Shown: positions 9,039 through 17,767 of the stretch, one piece after another
Layout of the letters: each line of letters begins with the position of its first letter
How positions within the stretch are numbered: the first letter of the stretch is position 1
Assembly: GCF_017912555.1 (NCBI RefSeq)
Contig: NZ_JAERSD010000018.1
Location: 24,841-88,840 of the forward strand
DNA: 64,000 nucleotides
Reading direction: 5' to 3'
Origin: Bacillus sp. REN3
GTDB lineage: Bacteria; Bacillota; Bacilli; Bacillales; Cytobacillaceae
The notes under the pieces: model-generated
What the model saw: the letters and a program-made list of their open reading frames with translations, nothing else
Database searches by the model: none
What the model was told of the DNA's origin: nothing
Program-made: the position numbers and the translations under genes

Positions 9039-11426
9039 TTAGGCTTTCGCGATTTCCACTAAATTGGTGTGGGACGGATTCGCTTTTGCAAGGGGGGTAG
9101 GTTCATGAGTTGTAATGACATTAATGGATCCCCTTGTGTCATTCCCATCCTGATCCGGTGTATACCATCCTCCCTGTGGCATCGCGGCAACTCCTGGAAT
9201 CACCCGATTTGTAATATGCACTGGTATGAAAATGGTTCCTCGGTCATTGTATACCTTTGCACGATCTCCTTCGTTAATCCCGCGCTTGATCGCATCTTCT
9301 GGGTTCATCCACATTTCTTGTCTGGAAACTTCCTCCATCCATGGATGATTGTCATGGGTGGAGTGGCATCTTCTCTTATAATGCCAGCCAATCAGCTGAA
9401 TCGGGTATTTTTCACGCAGCTTTCCATGTGGACCTTCTTTAACCTCAACATATTTTCCTACAGCAGGAATGACATCATGATGATCCATATCCCATAAAGA
9501 TTTGGAGAAAATTTCAATTTTACCTGAAGGAGTGGAAAAAGGATGATTTTCTATATCTTTAATTTGCTCTTCATAGGCGACCAGGGGTTTGTCAAACTTC
9601 CACACGTGGATGCCTTTTCTTTTAAACTCCTCGAATGTAGGAAAAGATGGGTCACTCTGACGGGTTAACTCAATAGATTCCTTTAATAAATCAAGCATTG
9701 ATTTTCCGCCCTGTGAATATTCATCATAGACACCTAGCTTTTTTGCTACATCTGCAAATACATCATATTCATTCCGACACTCATATAAAGGATCAACTAC
9801 TTTTTGCCCTAATACAGCGTAATCCCCCCAACACCATGGAACACCAATATCCCAGCGTTCAAAGAAAGTAGTTGCCGGCAAAAGCAGATCGGCGAACTTA
9901 GCACTTGGAGTCATAAAGATATCGCTGCATACAATGAATTCAACCTTTGACTCATCTTCTAGAATCTTTCTCGTCCTGTTAATGTTTCCATGTTGGTTGA
10001 TTAAAATATTTCCTGCCATGTTGAAAACCATTTTAATATTTGTGTTTAAATGATCTGCATCTAATAATCGGTCATTTTCCCTTGTCATCTCGTTCCCACG
10101 CTCAATCGCTTCCGTCCACAGGAAGCAGGGGATTTTTGCGGCAACAGGATTATCATAAGAAAATGCCCATGAAATACCAGCTCGGTACCAATTTCCTGTA
10201 CCTGCAGCCGATCCACCAACTTTTCCGACATTTCCTGTAATTGAGGTCAGGGTCGTACCGCAGCGAATGAATTGTTCCCCATTCATATGTCGCTGCGGAC
10301 CATATCCCTGAATAAGTGCTGCAGGCTTTGCCGTTGCGTATTCCCTTGCGATTTGTCTTATTTTACGAGCAGATACACCACATATTTTCTCTGCCCATTC
10401 AGGCGATTTTTCGATGCCATCTTTTTCACCTAAGATATAGCTGGTCAATGATTCACCTTCAGGAACACCCTTTGGCATATGGTCTTCATCGAATCCTATA
10501 CAATATTTATCAATAAATGCTTGATCGTAAAGCTTTTCTGTAATGATGACATGCATCATCGCGTTCATCATTGCTCCATCGGTAGTAGGTAAAATAGGAA
10601 TCCACTCGTCCGCCAGGGCTATTGTTGTATCCGAATAACGTGGATCTATGACAACGATTTTTGCTCCGCGTTTCTTGGCTTCTTTCAAATAGAATTGCAT
10701 GGGTGTAGACCAAATGTTCTCAGTCGGATTCAATCCCCATAGTAGAATGTATTTTGAGTGTAAGTAGTTATCAAAGCTGCTCCCAGAACTGTTATCTCCA
10801 TATGTGTATGGAGTTGCGATATTAGCAGCTCCGCAGCTGTAGTCATTGTAATAATCAAGAAAACCCCCGGTAACTGAAAGGATTTTCTTTGCAACCACAT
10901 CTGGACCGTATAGTCCCCAGCAGGCTCCAGTGGCGTAATTGACATAGCGTGAACCCGGTCCGTATTTGTCCCCAATCCTCTTGATTTCCCTTGCGAGTAT
11001 ATCGGTAGCTTCATCCCAGGAAATCCGCTCAAATTTCCCTTCGCCTCTTTTTCCAGTTCTTTTCATTGGATACTTTAAACGGTCCGGATTATAGAGCATT
11101 TTCCTGTATCCACGTCCACGGACACAAGCTCTCAACTGCGGGTCCCCAATTTCATCAACACGATCATCCGTTGTTACACGGACAACCTGTCCATCTTTCA
11201 CATGAGCCTTGATAACACAGCGCCCTCCGCAATTGTTGATGTTACAGGTAGAAATAATCGTTTCTTCTGTGGAAGAAGACTCCTCTTCGGCTTTCACTTT
11301 TTTAAGCACGCCCGCTGTAGTCCCAATTCCCAAAGCAGCTGGTGCGGTAATTGCTCCCGTCCATTTCAGAAAGGTTCTCCGAGGTATTGCTTCATCATTA
11401 ATTTTTTTGAAAAGGTTTTCTAGCAT
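9039..11426 (-). CDS. DMSO-reductase-family molybdopterin oxidoreductase, Tat-exported
   Basis: Catalytic subunit of a respiratory oxide reductase using a bis-MGD molybdenum cofactor. 795 residues: twin-arginine signal RRTFLKW near residue 16; an N-terminal iron-sulfur motif (TCNINNCGGRC then RACVRGRG); molybdopterin domains with GDYS-like NDYSCGA, where the serine fits the Mo ligand of DmsA; and a C-terminal dinucleotide-binding domain with NDRGTIFIPV and NPSHTNLVEI. It resembles E. coli DmsA through its length. Export by the Tat system would place it outside the membrane. The start overlaps the end of the chaperone gene. Substrate not decidable from sequence alone; DMSO or TMAO are the first guesses. 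Confidence 0.92.
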   Translation of the reverse strand: MLENLFKKINDEAIPRRTFLKWTGAITAPAALGIGTTAGVLKKVKAEEESSSTEETIISTCNINNCGGRCVIKAHVKDGQVVRVTTDDRVDEIGDPQLRACVRGRGYRKMLYNPDRLKYPMKRTGKRGEGKFERISWDEATDILAREIKRIGDKYGPGSRYVNYATGACWGLYGPDVVAKKILSVTGGFLDYYNDYSCGAANIATPYTYGDNSSGSSFDNYLHSKYILLWGLNPTENIWSTPMQFYLKEAKKRGAKIVVIDPRYSDTTIALADEWIPILPTTDGAMMNAMMHVIITEKLYDQAFIDKYCIGFDEDHMPKGVPEGESLTSYILGEKDGIEKSPEWAEKICGVSARKIRQIAREYATAKPAALIQGYGPQRHMNGEQFIRCGTTLTSITGNVGKVGGSAAGTGNWYRAGISWAFSYDNPVAAKIPCFLWTEAIERGNEMTRENDRLLDADHLNTNIKMVFNMAGNILINQHGNINRTRKILEDESKVEFIVCSDIFMTPSAKFADLLLPATTFFERWDIGVPWCWGDYAVLGQKVVDPLYECRNEYDVFADVAKKLGVYDEYSQGGKSMLDLLKESIELTRQSDPSFPTFEEFKRKGIHVWKFDKPLVAYEEQIKDIENHPFSTPSGKIEIFSKSLWDMDHHDVIPAVGKYVEVKEGPHGKLREKYPIQLIGWHYKRRCHSTHDNHPWMEEVSRQEMWMNPEDAIKRGINEGDRAKVYNDRGTIFIPVHITNRVIPGVAAMPQGGWYTPDQDGNDTRGSINVITTHEPTPLAKANPSHTNLVEIAKA

Positions 11427-12088
11427 TCTTCCATCGCCTCCAATGTTTCATTTACCAGTTGGCTATCTTCGTAAATTACATCTGATAAAAGTTTGGCGAA
11501 CCCCTTATAATAAAGGCTGCTTGTCGAATCCATAATATTGGTCGCCAATGGTCCTATCCATTTTGTTAAATGATTTTCCAAAAATATCTTTTGTCCTTTC
11601 ATATGTCGACGGAAGTCGATTTCATCATGATTTGAAACAGCCTCCAGACTTTTCTCGATTAATTTATCCATGAAATCCAGTTCCACTGAGATATGGTCCT
11701 CAGGCTCTTTTCCAATGTGAATATACTCAAAGCCATACTTTTTTAGCATTTCCCTTACTTTTATTGTTGGAAAGTCAAACAAAAGTTTTTCGTTGGTTAC
11801 ATAGGTGGATTCCCACATTGGAACCGCCTGATTACCCGGTGTATAGAATAATCTATTGTATTCCTCCCTTTCCTTTCCTGCTGTTTCATAAATACTGTTA
11901 CATGTCAGAGATTCAAAAAATATTTGTATATCCTTGCCCCCAGACGCACTCACTTCCCTTAAAAATTCATATGGTAGTCTTTCTTTCCATTGGAGCAGTT
12001 GCTCCTCAGTCGGTTGATTGCTCCAAACATGCTGAAGGAGCGAATAAATAAAATGCCTAGTTTCTAGGACAAGCTTAATTTTTTCCAA
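11420..12088 (-). CDS. TorD/DmsD-type chaperone for the molybdoenzyme
   Basis: Cytoplasmic chaperone that binds the Tat signal and helps cofactor insertion before export. 222 residues, helical, with RHFIYSLLQHVW near the start, EYNRLFYTPG..VPMWESTYV in the middle and an EPEDHISVELDFM segment, the ExxDH-type core of the TorD family. Start is chosen as TTG at 12088, eight bases after AGGAGG; a further TTG at 12121 has no ribosome site. First gene of the operon; its 3' end overlaps the start of the catalytic gene by a few bases. Confidence 0.88.
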   Translation of the reverse strand: MEKIKLVLETRHFIYSLLQHVWSNQPTEEQLLQWKERLPYEFLREVSASGGKDIQIFFESLTCNSIYETAGKEREEYNRLFYTPGNQAVPMWESTYVTNEKLLFDFPTIKVREMLKKYGFEYIHIGKEPEDHISVELDFMDKLIEKSLEAVSNHDEIDFRRHMKGQKIFLENHLTKWIGPLATNIMDSTSSLYYKGFAKLLSDVIYEDSQLVNETLEAMEEC

Positions 12089-12174
12089 TGTTAGTTCCTC
12101 CTTCAAGAATTGAAAACTCAAAATATTCTTCGCGTTGAACCTGAGTCAATCTCTAGTAATTCACAACCAAAGTG

Positions 12175-12195
12175 TACCGTCCAGACGGTATTATA
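12175..12195 (-). promoter_or_regulatory. Promoter and palindromic operator of the dms-type operon
   Basis: On the minus strand a TATAAT -10 box (12190-12195) is followed at once by the dyad TACCGTC-TG-GACGGTA (12175-12190), which would cover the transcription start. A weak -35 (TTTTCA) lies about 16 bases upstream. The dyad is the size of a TetR-family operator, and a tetR gene is next door; the link is inferred. Confidence 0.6.
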
Positions 12196-12254
12196 ACCAG
12201 TGAACATTTTTTGAAAATACAACTATTTAAATACCTTGGAGATAGAGAAAATAC

Positions 12255-12305
12255 CATAAAAAAAGGAGTTGTCCCAGATTTAACGCCTGTGACAAACTCC
12301 GTAAC
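12255..12305 (-). terminator. Terminator after the tetR gene
   Basis: On the minus strand GGAGTT-GTC...GAC-AACTCC forms an imperfect stem followed by seven T. It separates tetR from the reductase operon. Confidence 0.8.
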
Positions 12306-12308
12306 TTT

Positions 12309-12860
12309 CTATTTTTCTTTTGTTAAATTCATTAACCTTTCTATGACTTTCTCTCGCAAGTCATCTTTGAGGGGAGATAATCGAAAAAGATCCATAAAAT
12401 AGAGACCATCTGCGGCAAGGCGTACAATAGTTGCTTTTACAGGATCAATACCGTCATTTTCAATGTGCCTCTGCCAATCCTCGTATGCTGTTCTCATTTC
12501 AGCATACATGTCTGGATGGGTAAGGCAATTAGACATCAAGTCCGCTCCCACCATAGGATAATATTCCGAATCGCGAATGGATTCGAGTAAAAAAGCTCTT
12601 GTCCATTTTCCGTTTTCTAAGGCATCATGTTTTGCCCTTTTTTCTGTTCCTTTTATATAACTATTCAAATACCCCAAGAACAATGTCGTTACTAATAGTT
12701 CTTTATTAGGAAAATGGTACAATAAGCCACCCTTACTTATTCCCGCTTCTTTTGCAACTTTCTCGATTGTCAGATTGATGACTCCTTCCCGTTCGATCAC
12801 TCGGCTGGCTGCCAAAAGGATTTGCTCCTTTCGTGAAGCGGGAATGTTTTCGTGTTCCAC
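12309..12860 (-). CDS. TetR/AcrR family transcriptional regulator
   Basis: DNA-binding regulator with an N-terminal helix-turn-helix (KVAKEAGISKGGLLYHFPNKE, about residues 30-50) and a helical ligand-binding C-terminal part. Start is set at GTG 12860 after AAAGGGGG, giving 183 residues; the longer reading from 12956 would run through the palindrome and the -10-like region. Neighbouring palindromes (12898-12915 and 12175-12190) suggest it controls itself and the reductase operon. The inducer is unknown. Confidence 0.85.
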   Translation of the reverse strand: MEHENIPASRKEQILLAASRVIEREGVINLTIEKVAKEAGISKGGLLYHFPNKELLVTTLFLGYLNSYIKGTEKRAKHDALENGKWTRAFLLESIRDSEYYPMVGADLMSNCLTHPDMYAEMRTAYEDWQRHIENDGIDPVKATIVRLAADGLYFMDLFRLSPLKDDLREKVIERLMNLTKEK

Positions 12861-12897
12861 TCTATTACCCCCTTTATTTGTGGTGTATGCAATATAT

Positions 12898-12915
12898 AAT
12901 ACTCTATAGAGTATT
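12898..12915. promoter_or_regulatory. Perfect 18-bp palindrome upstream of tetR
   Basis: AATACTCTATAGAGTATT is a perfect palindrome 37 bases before the tetR start, overlapping AT-rich promoter-like sequence. It is the probable autoregulatory operator. Confidence 0.65.
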
Positions 12916-13140
12916 TTTTTGAAATGACTTTTCTCTGACAATCCATGAACACGCAAACCGCTGTATAAGGGAATCGTTCAATTTTAATCTTATATGAAGA
13001 GGGATATAGTGACAATTGTTTTCACAAGAAAGTAACATCTCTGTTAATAAATTGATGATTATTCACCTTAAAGGTTACTATCATCGACTTCAGTTTGGTA
13101 TATACTGAGTTGAGTTACTATTTATATAGTATCTTCATGA

Positions 13141-14142
13141 CAATCAACTGATATTTTAAAGCAAGACTATAGCGAATTCAAGGAATTAGGAAGGGTTTTG
13201 GGTGTTGCGAATTTTAATAAATGTTTTGAGAGCCTAGATTATGAATTTCAAATTATAGCGTCTTGTATACGCCATCTAAGTCCGCATTCAACCTGCGATA
13301 AATGTTTTAAGGGTTGTTCCGAATCTGCCATTTCCTAAGGAAGTGGAGTGCCTGTGATTCAGGCAGAGAAATGCTTGAGTGCGGCGACTGCATATCTGTC
13401 TGTCCTGTTCAGGTCATACAAGGTTTCCTTCCGTAAAGAGGAATTTTCCAAAATAGCTGGTTGCTTCCGCAGACCGTCCCTGTCAGTAAGAGAGTTGCTG
13501 GTTTATTTTAATTAGGGGATTAGAGAAATTATCTCTGAGTGGTAATTTCTACCTGAAGGTCGGTAGAAAGCAGTGGCCAACGCAAATCAAGAATTAACTA
13601 AACTAGGTGAAGCTCCTTTTTCAGTCTTTTATGAAGATTATAAATTTGTAAAAAGAAGAGTCATTCACTAGAAGAGAATTATTTACCAACTGGAAAAAAG
13701 GAGCAAAAGATGTTGTGAGGCTGCCAAATGGCGTTTTTATGGGGATGATGCAAATCTCGCAAAGTACTTTCCAAAACACTAATTCTCAGAAATCCAGATT
13801 TAACTTGATGAATGTACCTAATGCGGGGCAAGTAAAGCTTTGTGTCCTAAAAACTGTTTTGTTCTGTCAGATTCCCATTCCCCCATTTCCGCTCAAAGTT
13901 GTTCTAATTGCCTTCTCTGTCAGGATATTTGTCCGGGAAAGGCTATTTCTGTCATCGAGCAAATTCTCCCAGCTGAAAAAATCGAACACTCCGTTTATAC
14001 TAAAAAATGCACAAAGTGTCAAGAAAGCTACAAAGCCCTTACCGTTCATGAAGATAAATGTATGATGTGCAAAAAAAGGAAGAGTATTCTATATTTTAAG
14101 AAGTTTATTCCTGAATTAAAAGGACATCATTTTTTACGATAA
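13141..14142 (+). pseudogene. Decayed polyferredoxin (multi-cluster 4Fe-4S protein)
   Basis: No single frame is open, but pieces of one iron-sulfur protein can be followed in order. From about 13150: NFNKCFESLDYEFQ and CDKCFKGCSESAIS, then a TAA stop at about 13337; at about 13375 a frame change to CGDCISVCPVQVI; near 13575 EAPFSVFYEDYKFVKRRV, a TAG stop near 13670, then a frame change to TRRELFTNWKKGAKDV; finally, in a third frame from 13840, CPKNCFVL, CSNCLLCQDICPGKA, CTKC and CMMCKKRK to the stop at 14142. The layout resembles ferredoxin-type electron carriers that accompany reductase operons. It starts close to and divergent from tetR. At least two stops and three frameshifts make it inactive, unless the sequence holds errors. 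Confidence 0.7.
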
Positions 14143-14147
14143 AATAC

Positions 14148-14187
14148 AGTGATAACCTGGAACATTTATTCTCCAGATTATCACCCT
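14148..14187. terminator. Hairpin after the polyferredoxin pseudogene
   Basis: GTGATAA-CTGGA pairs with TCCAG-TTATCAC around a short loop. There is no clear T-run, so termination is uncertain. Confidence 0.5.
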
Positions 14188-14372
14188 CTGAAGACCGAAT
14201 CGTCCCAAAATCGGAAGAAACCTGGGGAAAGGTCTAATCCAAACGTTAAATAAAATTGCCGAATGACAAGGGTTCGAAAACAAAAAAGGAAGGAAAGAAT
14301 GGAATTTGATATTCGTCAGATAACCATCCTTTTAAACAGTTATTCCTTTTTTTCTTACGGGGCAGTTTTATT

Positions 14373-15119
14373 TTATGGCTTGACAGCAGCGAAAAAAATC
14401 CGCTCAGCCTTGGGACCAGGCTGACTCATACTGTAATCCCCTGTTGCCTCGATCCTTGTAAACCCTGCCTGGTCAAGCATTCTCTCATAAAAATCCTGTG
14501 GGTATGTACGCTGGTAATGAAGCTCATCAATGCGGTCATATTTGCCTGACTTTTCATCCCTGACAAAGAAAGTCAATTCATGTTCAACGCTTAATGGATC
14601 ATCCCCGGAGAAACTGTTCCAAATATAACTGATTTCCTCATCAGTCCAGGTAAAGGAAGCATCGGTAAATATTTGTTCCATTTTGTAGACTGAGTGGACA
14701 TCAAACAAGAAGATCCCGCCTTCTTTCAGCAAGCGGTGCACACCCTTGAATGTTTTCTCGACTGCGTGTTCATCTTCGAGGTAATTCAGCGAATCACAGA
14801 AAATGCCGACAATGTCAAACTCGCCGAGTTCCTCTAATTCGGTCATGTCTTGCTGGAAAAAATCGATCGGCAGTGGAATGGCATCTGCCTTCGCTTTCGC
14901 AACTGCCAGCATATCGGGCGACATGTCAGCTCCTGTTACTTTGTATCCCTGACGGGCAAGTTTTATCGACAATTCACCTGTACCGCAAGCTAAATCAAGG
15001 AGGTTTTTGCCGTCCACCCGGTATTTTTTCGCATTAGCGTTGATAATCTCCAGCCAGTTATCATAAGGAACATCCTGCATTAGCTCATCATACAGGTATG
15101 CGAATTTTTCGTAGGACAT
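14373..15119 (-). CDS. yqeM: Class I SAM-dependent methyltransferase (YqeM)
   Basis: Predicted S-adenosylmethionine-dependent methyltransferase of unknown substrate. 248 residues with the SAM motif LLDLACGTGELSIKLA (about 42-57) and a DMSPDMLAVA acidic loop. Its stop side is free and its start overlaps the stop of rsfS by one base, so it is the last gene of the yqeG-yqeM operon, as in B. subtilis. Confidence 0.92.
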   Translation of the reverse strand: MSYEKFAYLYDELMQDVPYDNWLEIINANAKKYRVDGKNLLDLACGTGELSIKLARQGYKVTGADMSPDMLAVAKAKADAIPLPIDFFQQDMTELEELGEFDIVGIFCDSLNYLEDEHAVEKTFKGVHRLLKEGGIFLFDVHSVYKMEQIFTDASFTWTDEEISYIWNSFSGDDPLSVEHELTFFVRDEKSGKYDRIDELHYQRTYPQDFYERMLDQAGFTRIEATGDYSMSQPGPKAERIFFAAVKP

Positions 15120-15472
15120 CAGCTTAACTCACTCTGGAGATTCTCGATTGGAGCGTCACCCCATAAACGTTCCAGATTATAATAGGTTCTTTCATCGCGG
15201 TGGAAAACATGGGCAACGATATCCCCGATATCGATCAATACCCATCTTGCCTCATCAAAGCCTTCCATCCGCTTGAGTTCGTAACCTTGCTCCTCAGTTT
15301 TTTCCCTGATTTCCCTGGCAATAGCCTGCACTTGTTTATCTGAATTCCCATGGCAAATCAGGAAGTAATCGGCAATCAGTGAAATGCCTTTCATGTTCAA
15401 GACTATGATATCTTCCGCCCTTTTATCATCTGCTGCCTTTACCACAGTCTTCAGTAAATCTTGTCCACTCAT
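15119..15472 (-). CDS. rsfS: Ribosome silencing factor RsfS
   Basis: Binds ribosomal protein L14 and blocks subunit joining when nutrients are low. 117 residues, full family length, with DYFLICHGNSDKQVQAIA and the conserved EGFDEARWVLIDIGDIVAHVF and YYNLERLWGDA blocks. Between yqeK and yqeM in the operon. Confidence 0.96.
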   Translation of the reverse strand: MSGQDLLKTVVKAADDKRAEDIIVLNMKGISLIADYFLICHGNSDKQVQAIAREIREKTEEQGYELKRMEGFDEARWVLIDIGDIVAHVFHRDERTYYNLERLWGDAPIENLQSELS

Positions 15473-15476
15473 CTAA

Positions 15477-16043
15477 TCATCCTCCTGAATTTATTACTAA
15501 GCTGTTATAAGCCTGGAAAGTATCCGGATAGACCGGCTGGTTCTTCTTCATTAAAAACTGGATCGTATTCTTCATTGCCTGGACCAGCGCCAAATCAAGA
15601 TCCTTTTCTGCCAGTTCCCTGATTTCCTCCACACCGGGGAAATGACGCCCAGGCTCTATATAATCCGCGAGATAGATTACTTTATCAAGCAGGGTCATGC
15701 CAACCCTTCCAGAAGTATGGTACCGGATCGCATCTAGCACTTCCCTGTCGGTAATCCCGGCTTCTTTCTCTGCCAAATATGCACCGACTGGCGCATGCCA
15801 CAATTCACTGTTGTATTCGAGCAAATCTTTAGGCATCCTTTGTTCGATGATCATTTTCTTCATTTCATCCTTTGGGCGAAATTTAGCATAATCGTGGAAG
15901 ATGGCAGCGAGCTCCGCCTTTTCCATGTCGACCCCATACTTTCCGGCGAGCTTTATGGCCGTCTCCATCACACCTAACGTATGCTGGTATCTGTGCTCTG
16001 TCAGTTGGCCCTTCACGATATCTAATGCTTCTTTACGTTCCAT
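15477..16043 (-). CDS. yqeK: HD-domain phosphohydrolase YqeK (Ap4A hydrolase type)
   Basis: HD-superfamily metal-dependent hydrolase; family members split diadenosine tetraphosphate symmetrically. HD pair in [10 protein letters not shown] (about residue 47), [10 protein letters not shown] and YHTSGRVGM downstream. Start is set at ATG 16043 with the AGGAG site 10 bases upstream; ATG 16052 lies one base from that site. It overlaps the 3' end of nadD by 11 bases. Confidence 0.93.
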   Translation of the reverse strand: MERKEALDIVKGQLTEHRYQHTLGVMETAIKLAGKYGVDMEKAELAAIFHDYAKFRPKDEMKKMIIEQRMPKDLLEYNSELWHAPVGAYLAEKEAGITDREVLDAIRYHTSGRVGMTLLDKVIYLADYIEPGRHFPGVEEIRELAEKDLDLALVQAMKNTIQFLMKKNQPVYPDTFQAYNSLVINSGG

Positions 16044-16602
16044 ATAAACCATGCTCCTCTATATATACCCTTACAGGCTCAGGTAGCAAGTAACGGATAC
16101 TCTTGCCTTCCTTAACCCGATTCCTGATCATGCTTGAAGAAATATCCATTTGCGGTGTCTCAGTAAACAGGATCTTATAATTTGTTTTCCCCTCATAAGC
16201 AGGCCTGTTCACTCCGACAAACTTTACCATTTCAAGCAATTCATCGATCTTATGCCAATTGGGTAGATAATCAACCATGTCACCGCCAATGATAAAGTAA
16301 AAATCAGCATCTTTATGTCTATTCTTCAATAACTTCATCGTTTCATACGTATAGGATTTCCCGTTCCTTTCAAGCTCGATCATCTCGATCCTGAAATCCG
16401 GGTTATCTCCAATCGCAAGCTCGAGCATTGCCAGCCTGTCGGCATTGCTGACCGGAGATGGGACATCCTTATGCGGCGGAACCTGGTTTGGCATGAACCA
16501 AACCTCCTCGAGCCCGAAGGTTTGAAGGACTTCATTTGCAATCAGCAGATGGCCTGTATGCGGAGGATTGAAGGTTCCGCCAAGAATGCCGATCTTCTTC
16601 AT
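16033..16602 (-). CDS. nadD: Nicotinate-nucleotide adenylyltransferase
   Basis: Makes deamido-NAD from nicotinate mononucleotide and ATP in NAD synthesis. 189 residues from ATG 16602 (GGGAGGT six bases upstream), equal in length to the B. subtilis enzyme. Nucleotidyltransferase motifs [13 protein letters not shown] at the N terminus and SSSMIRNRV near residue 155. Confidence 0.97.
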   Translation of the reverse strand: MKKIGILGGTFNPPHTGHLLIANEVLQTFGLEEVWFMPNQVPPHKDVPSPVSNADRLAMLELAIGDNPDFRIEMIELERNGKSYTYETMKLLKNRHKDADFYFIIGGDMVDYLPNWHKIDELLEMVKFVGVNRPAYEGKTNYKILFTETPQMDISSSMIRNRVKEGKSIRYLLPEPVRVYIEEHGLYGT

Positions 16603-16622
16603 TTCGCTACCTCCCAGCTTCA

Positions 16623-16916
16623 TTATCGAGGAAGAACGATCTGTTTGTTTTCATGTGATTCCTTATAAAGGACAATTGTATTTCCGATGACCTGGACCAA
16701 CTCAGCTCCTGCTCCACGGGAAAGGTGTTCAGCGACTGTATCTTTGTCTTCCTCGCAGTTTTGCAGGACACTTACTTTGATCAGTTCCCTTGCTTCGAGT
16801 ACGTCTTCGATTTGCCTGATCATATTATCATTAACCCCGCCTTTACCAACTTGAAAAATCGGGTTCAGGTTATGTGCTTTCGATCGTAAATAACGCTTTT
16901 GCTTGCCTGTTAACAT
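16623..16916 (-). CDS. yqeI: CRM-domain RNA-binding protein YhbY (YqeI)
   Basis: 97-residue CRM (YhbY) domain protein, associated with ribosome assembly. Signature [19 protein letters not shown] and the GxxG-like [11 protein letters not shown] strand. It overlaps the end of aroE by seven bases, and translational coupling is likely. Confidence 0.95.
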   Translation of the reverse strand: MLTGKQKRYLRSKAHNLNPIFQVGKGGVNDNMIRQIEDVLEARELIKVSVLQNCEEDKDTVAEHLSRGAGAELVQVIGNTIVLYKESHENKQIVLPR

Positions 16917-17749
16917 GTCGAACCTCCTAAATGTTGCAGAACATTTTGTTTCATTCTTTCTGTATCAGGGAATATCCCTGTCCACTTTTCAAATGCAAGT
17001 GCTCCCTGATAAATGAACATATCGATCCCATTTTGTACTGTGGCCCCATTTTCGGCTGCATTTTCCAAAAACTTTGTCAGCGGCGGATTATAAATGATGT
17101 CACTGACAAGAGCATCTGAAGGAATATCCGTTATTTGAAGCGGGACTTTATCTGTATCCGGCAGCATCCCGATTGATGTCGTCTGCACGATGAGACGGTA
17201 GCTTCCCATACGCCTCCTGGCTTCTTCACTAGAAACGACTTTGGAATCCACCTTGTAAGGGCATGCTTCAACTAAAGCTTCTGCTTTCTGCGGGGTACGG
17301 TTATAAATATCAATCTTTTGTACTCCTGCTTCGGCCATTGAAAAATAAATCGCCCTGGCAGCACCGCCCGCTCCAATAATCAAAGCTGACCTTGACTCAA
17401 GATCAGCAATTTTAGATTTCAGGCCCCTTACAAAGCCTGGGCCATCTGTATTATATCCTATCAATTGCCCATCTTCATTCTTTACCGTGTTCACTGCGCC
17501 AATCGCTTCAGCAAGGGGATCGAGTCTGTCAAGATGCGTCATGATTGTTGTTTTATGAGGAATCGTCACATTGAAGCCGCTTATACCGATTGCTTTCAAG
17601 CCTTTTACTGCAACTTCCAGATCACTTGAAGATACACGGAGAGGAAGGTAGCTGGCATCGATGCCATACATGCCGAACAAATCATTATGCATCGCAGGGG
17701 ACATGGAATGGGCAATCGGATCCCCAATTACCGCAAACATTTTCTTCAT
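16910..17749 (-). CDS. aroE: Shikimate dehydrogenase
   Basis: NADPH-dependent reduction of 3-dehydroshikimate to shikimate in aromatic amino acid synthesis. 279 residues. N-terminal substrate domain with GDPIAHSMSPAMHN and NVTIPHKTTIM (catalytic lysine), then GYNTDGPGF, and the nucleotide-binding GAGGAARAIYFS (about 129-140). Start ATG 17749 after GGGAGGGG. In the yqeH-yhbY order of B. subtilis. Confidence 0.97.
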   Translation of the reverse strand: MKKMFAVIGDPIAHSMSPAMHNDLFGMYGIDASYLPLRVSSSDLEVAVKGLKAIGISGFNVTIPHKTTIMTHLDRLDPLAEAIGAVNTVKNEDGQLIGYNTDGPGFVRGLKSKIADLESRSALIIGAGGAARAIYFSMAEAGVQKIDIYNRTPQKAEALVEACPYKVDSKVVSSEEARRRMGSYRLIVQTTSIGMLPDTDKVPLQITDIPSDALVSDIIYNPPLTKFLENAAENGATVQNGIDMFIYQGALAFEKWTGIFPDTERMKQNVLQHLGGSTC

Positions 17750-17767
17750 TTTGAGCCCCTCCCTTTG

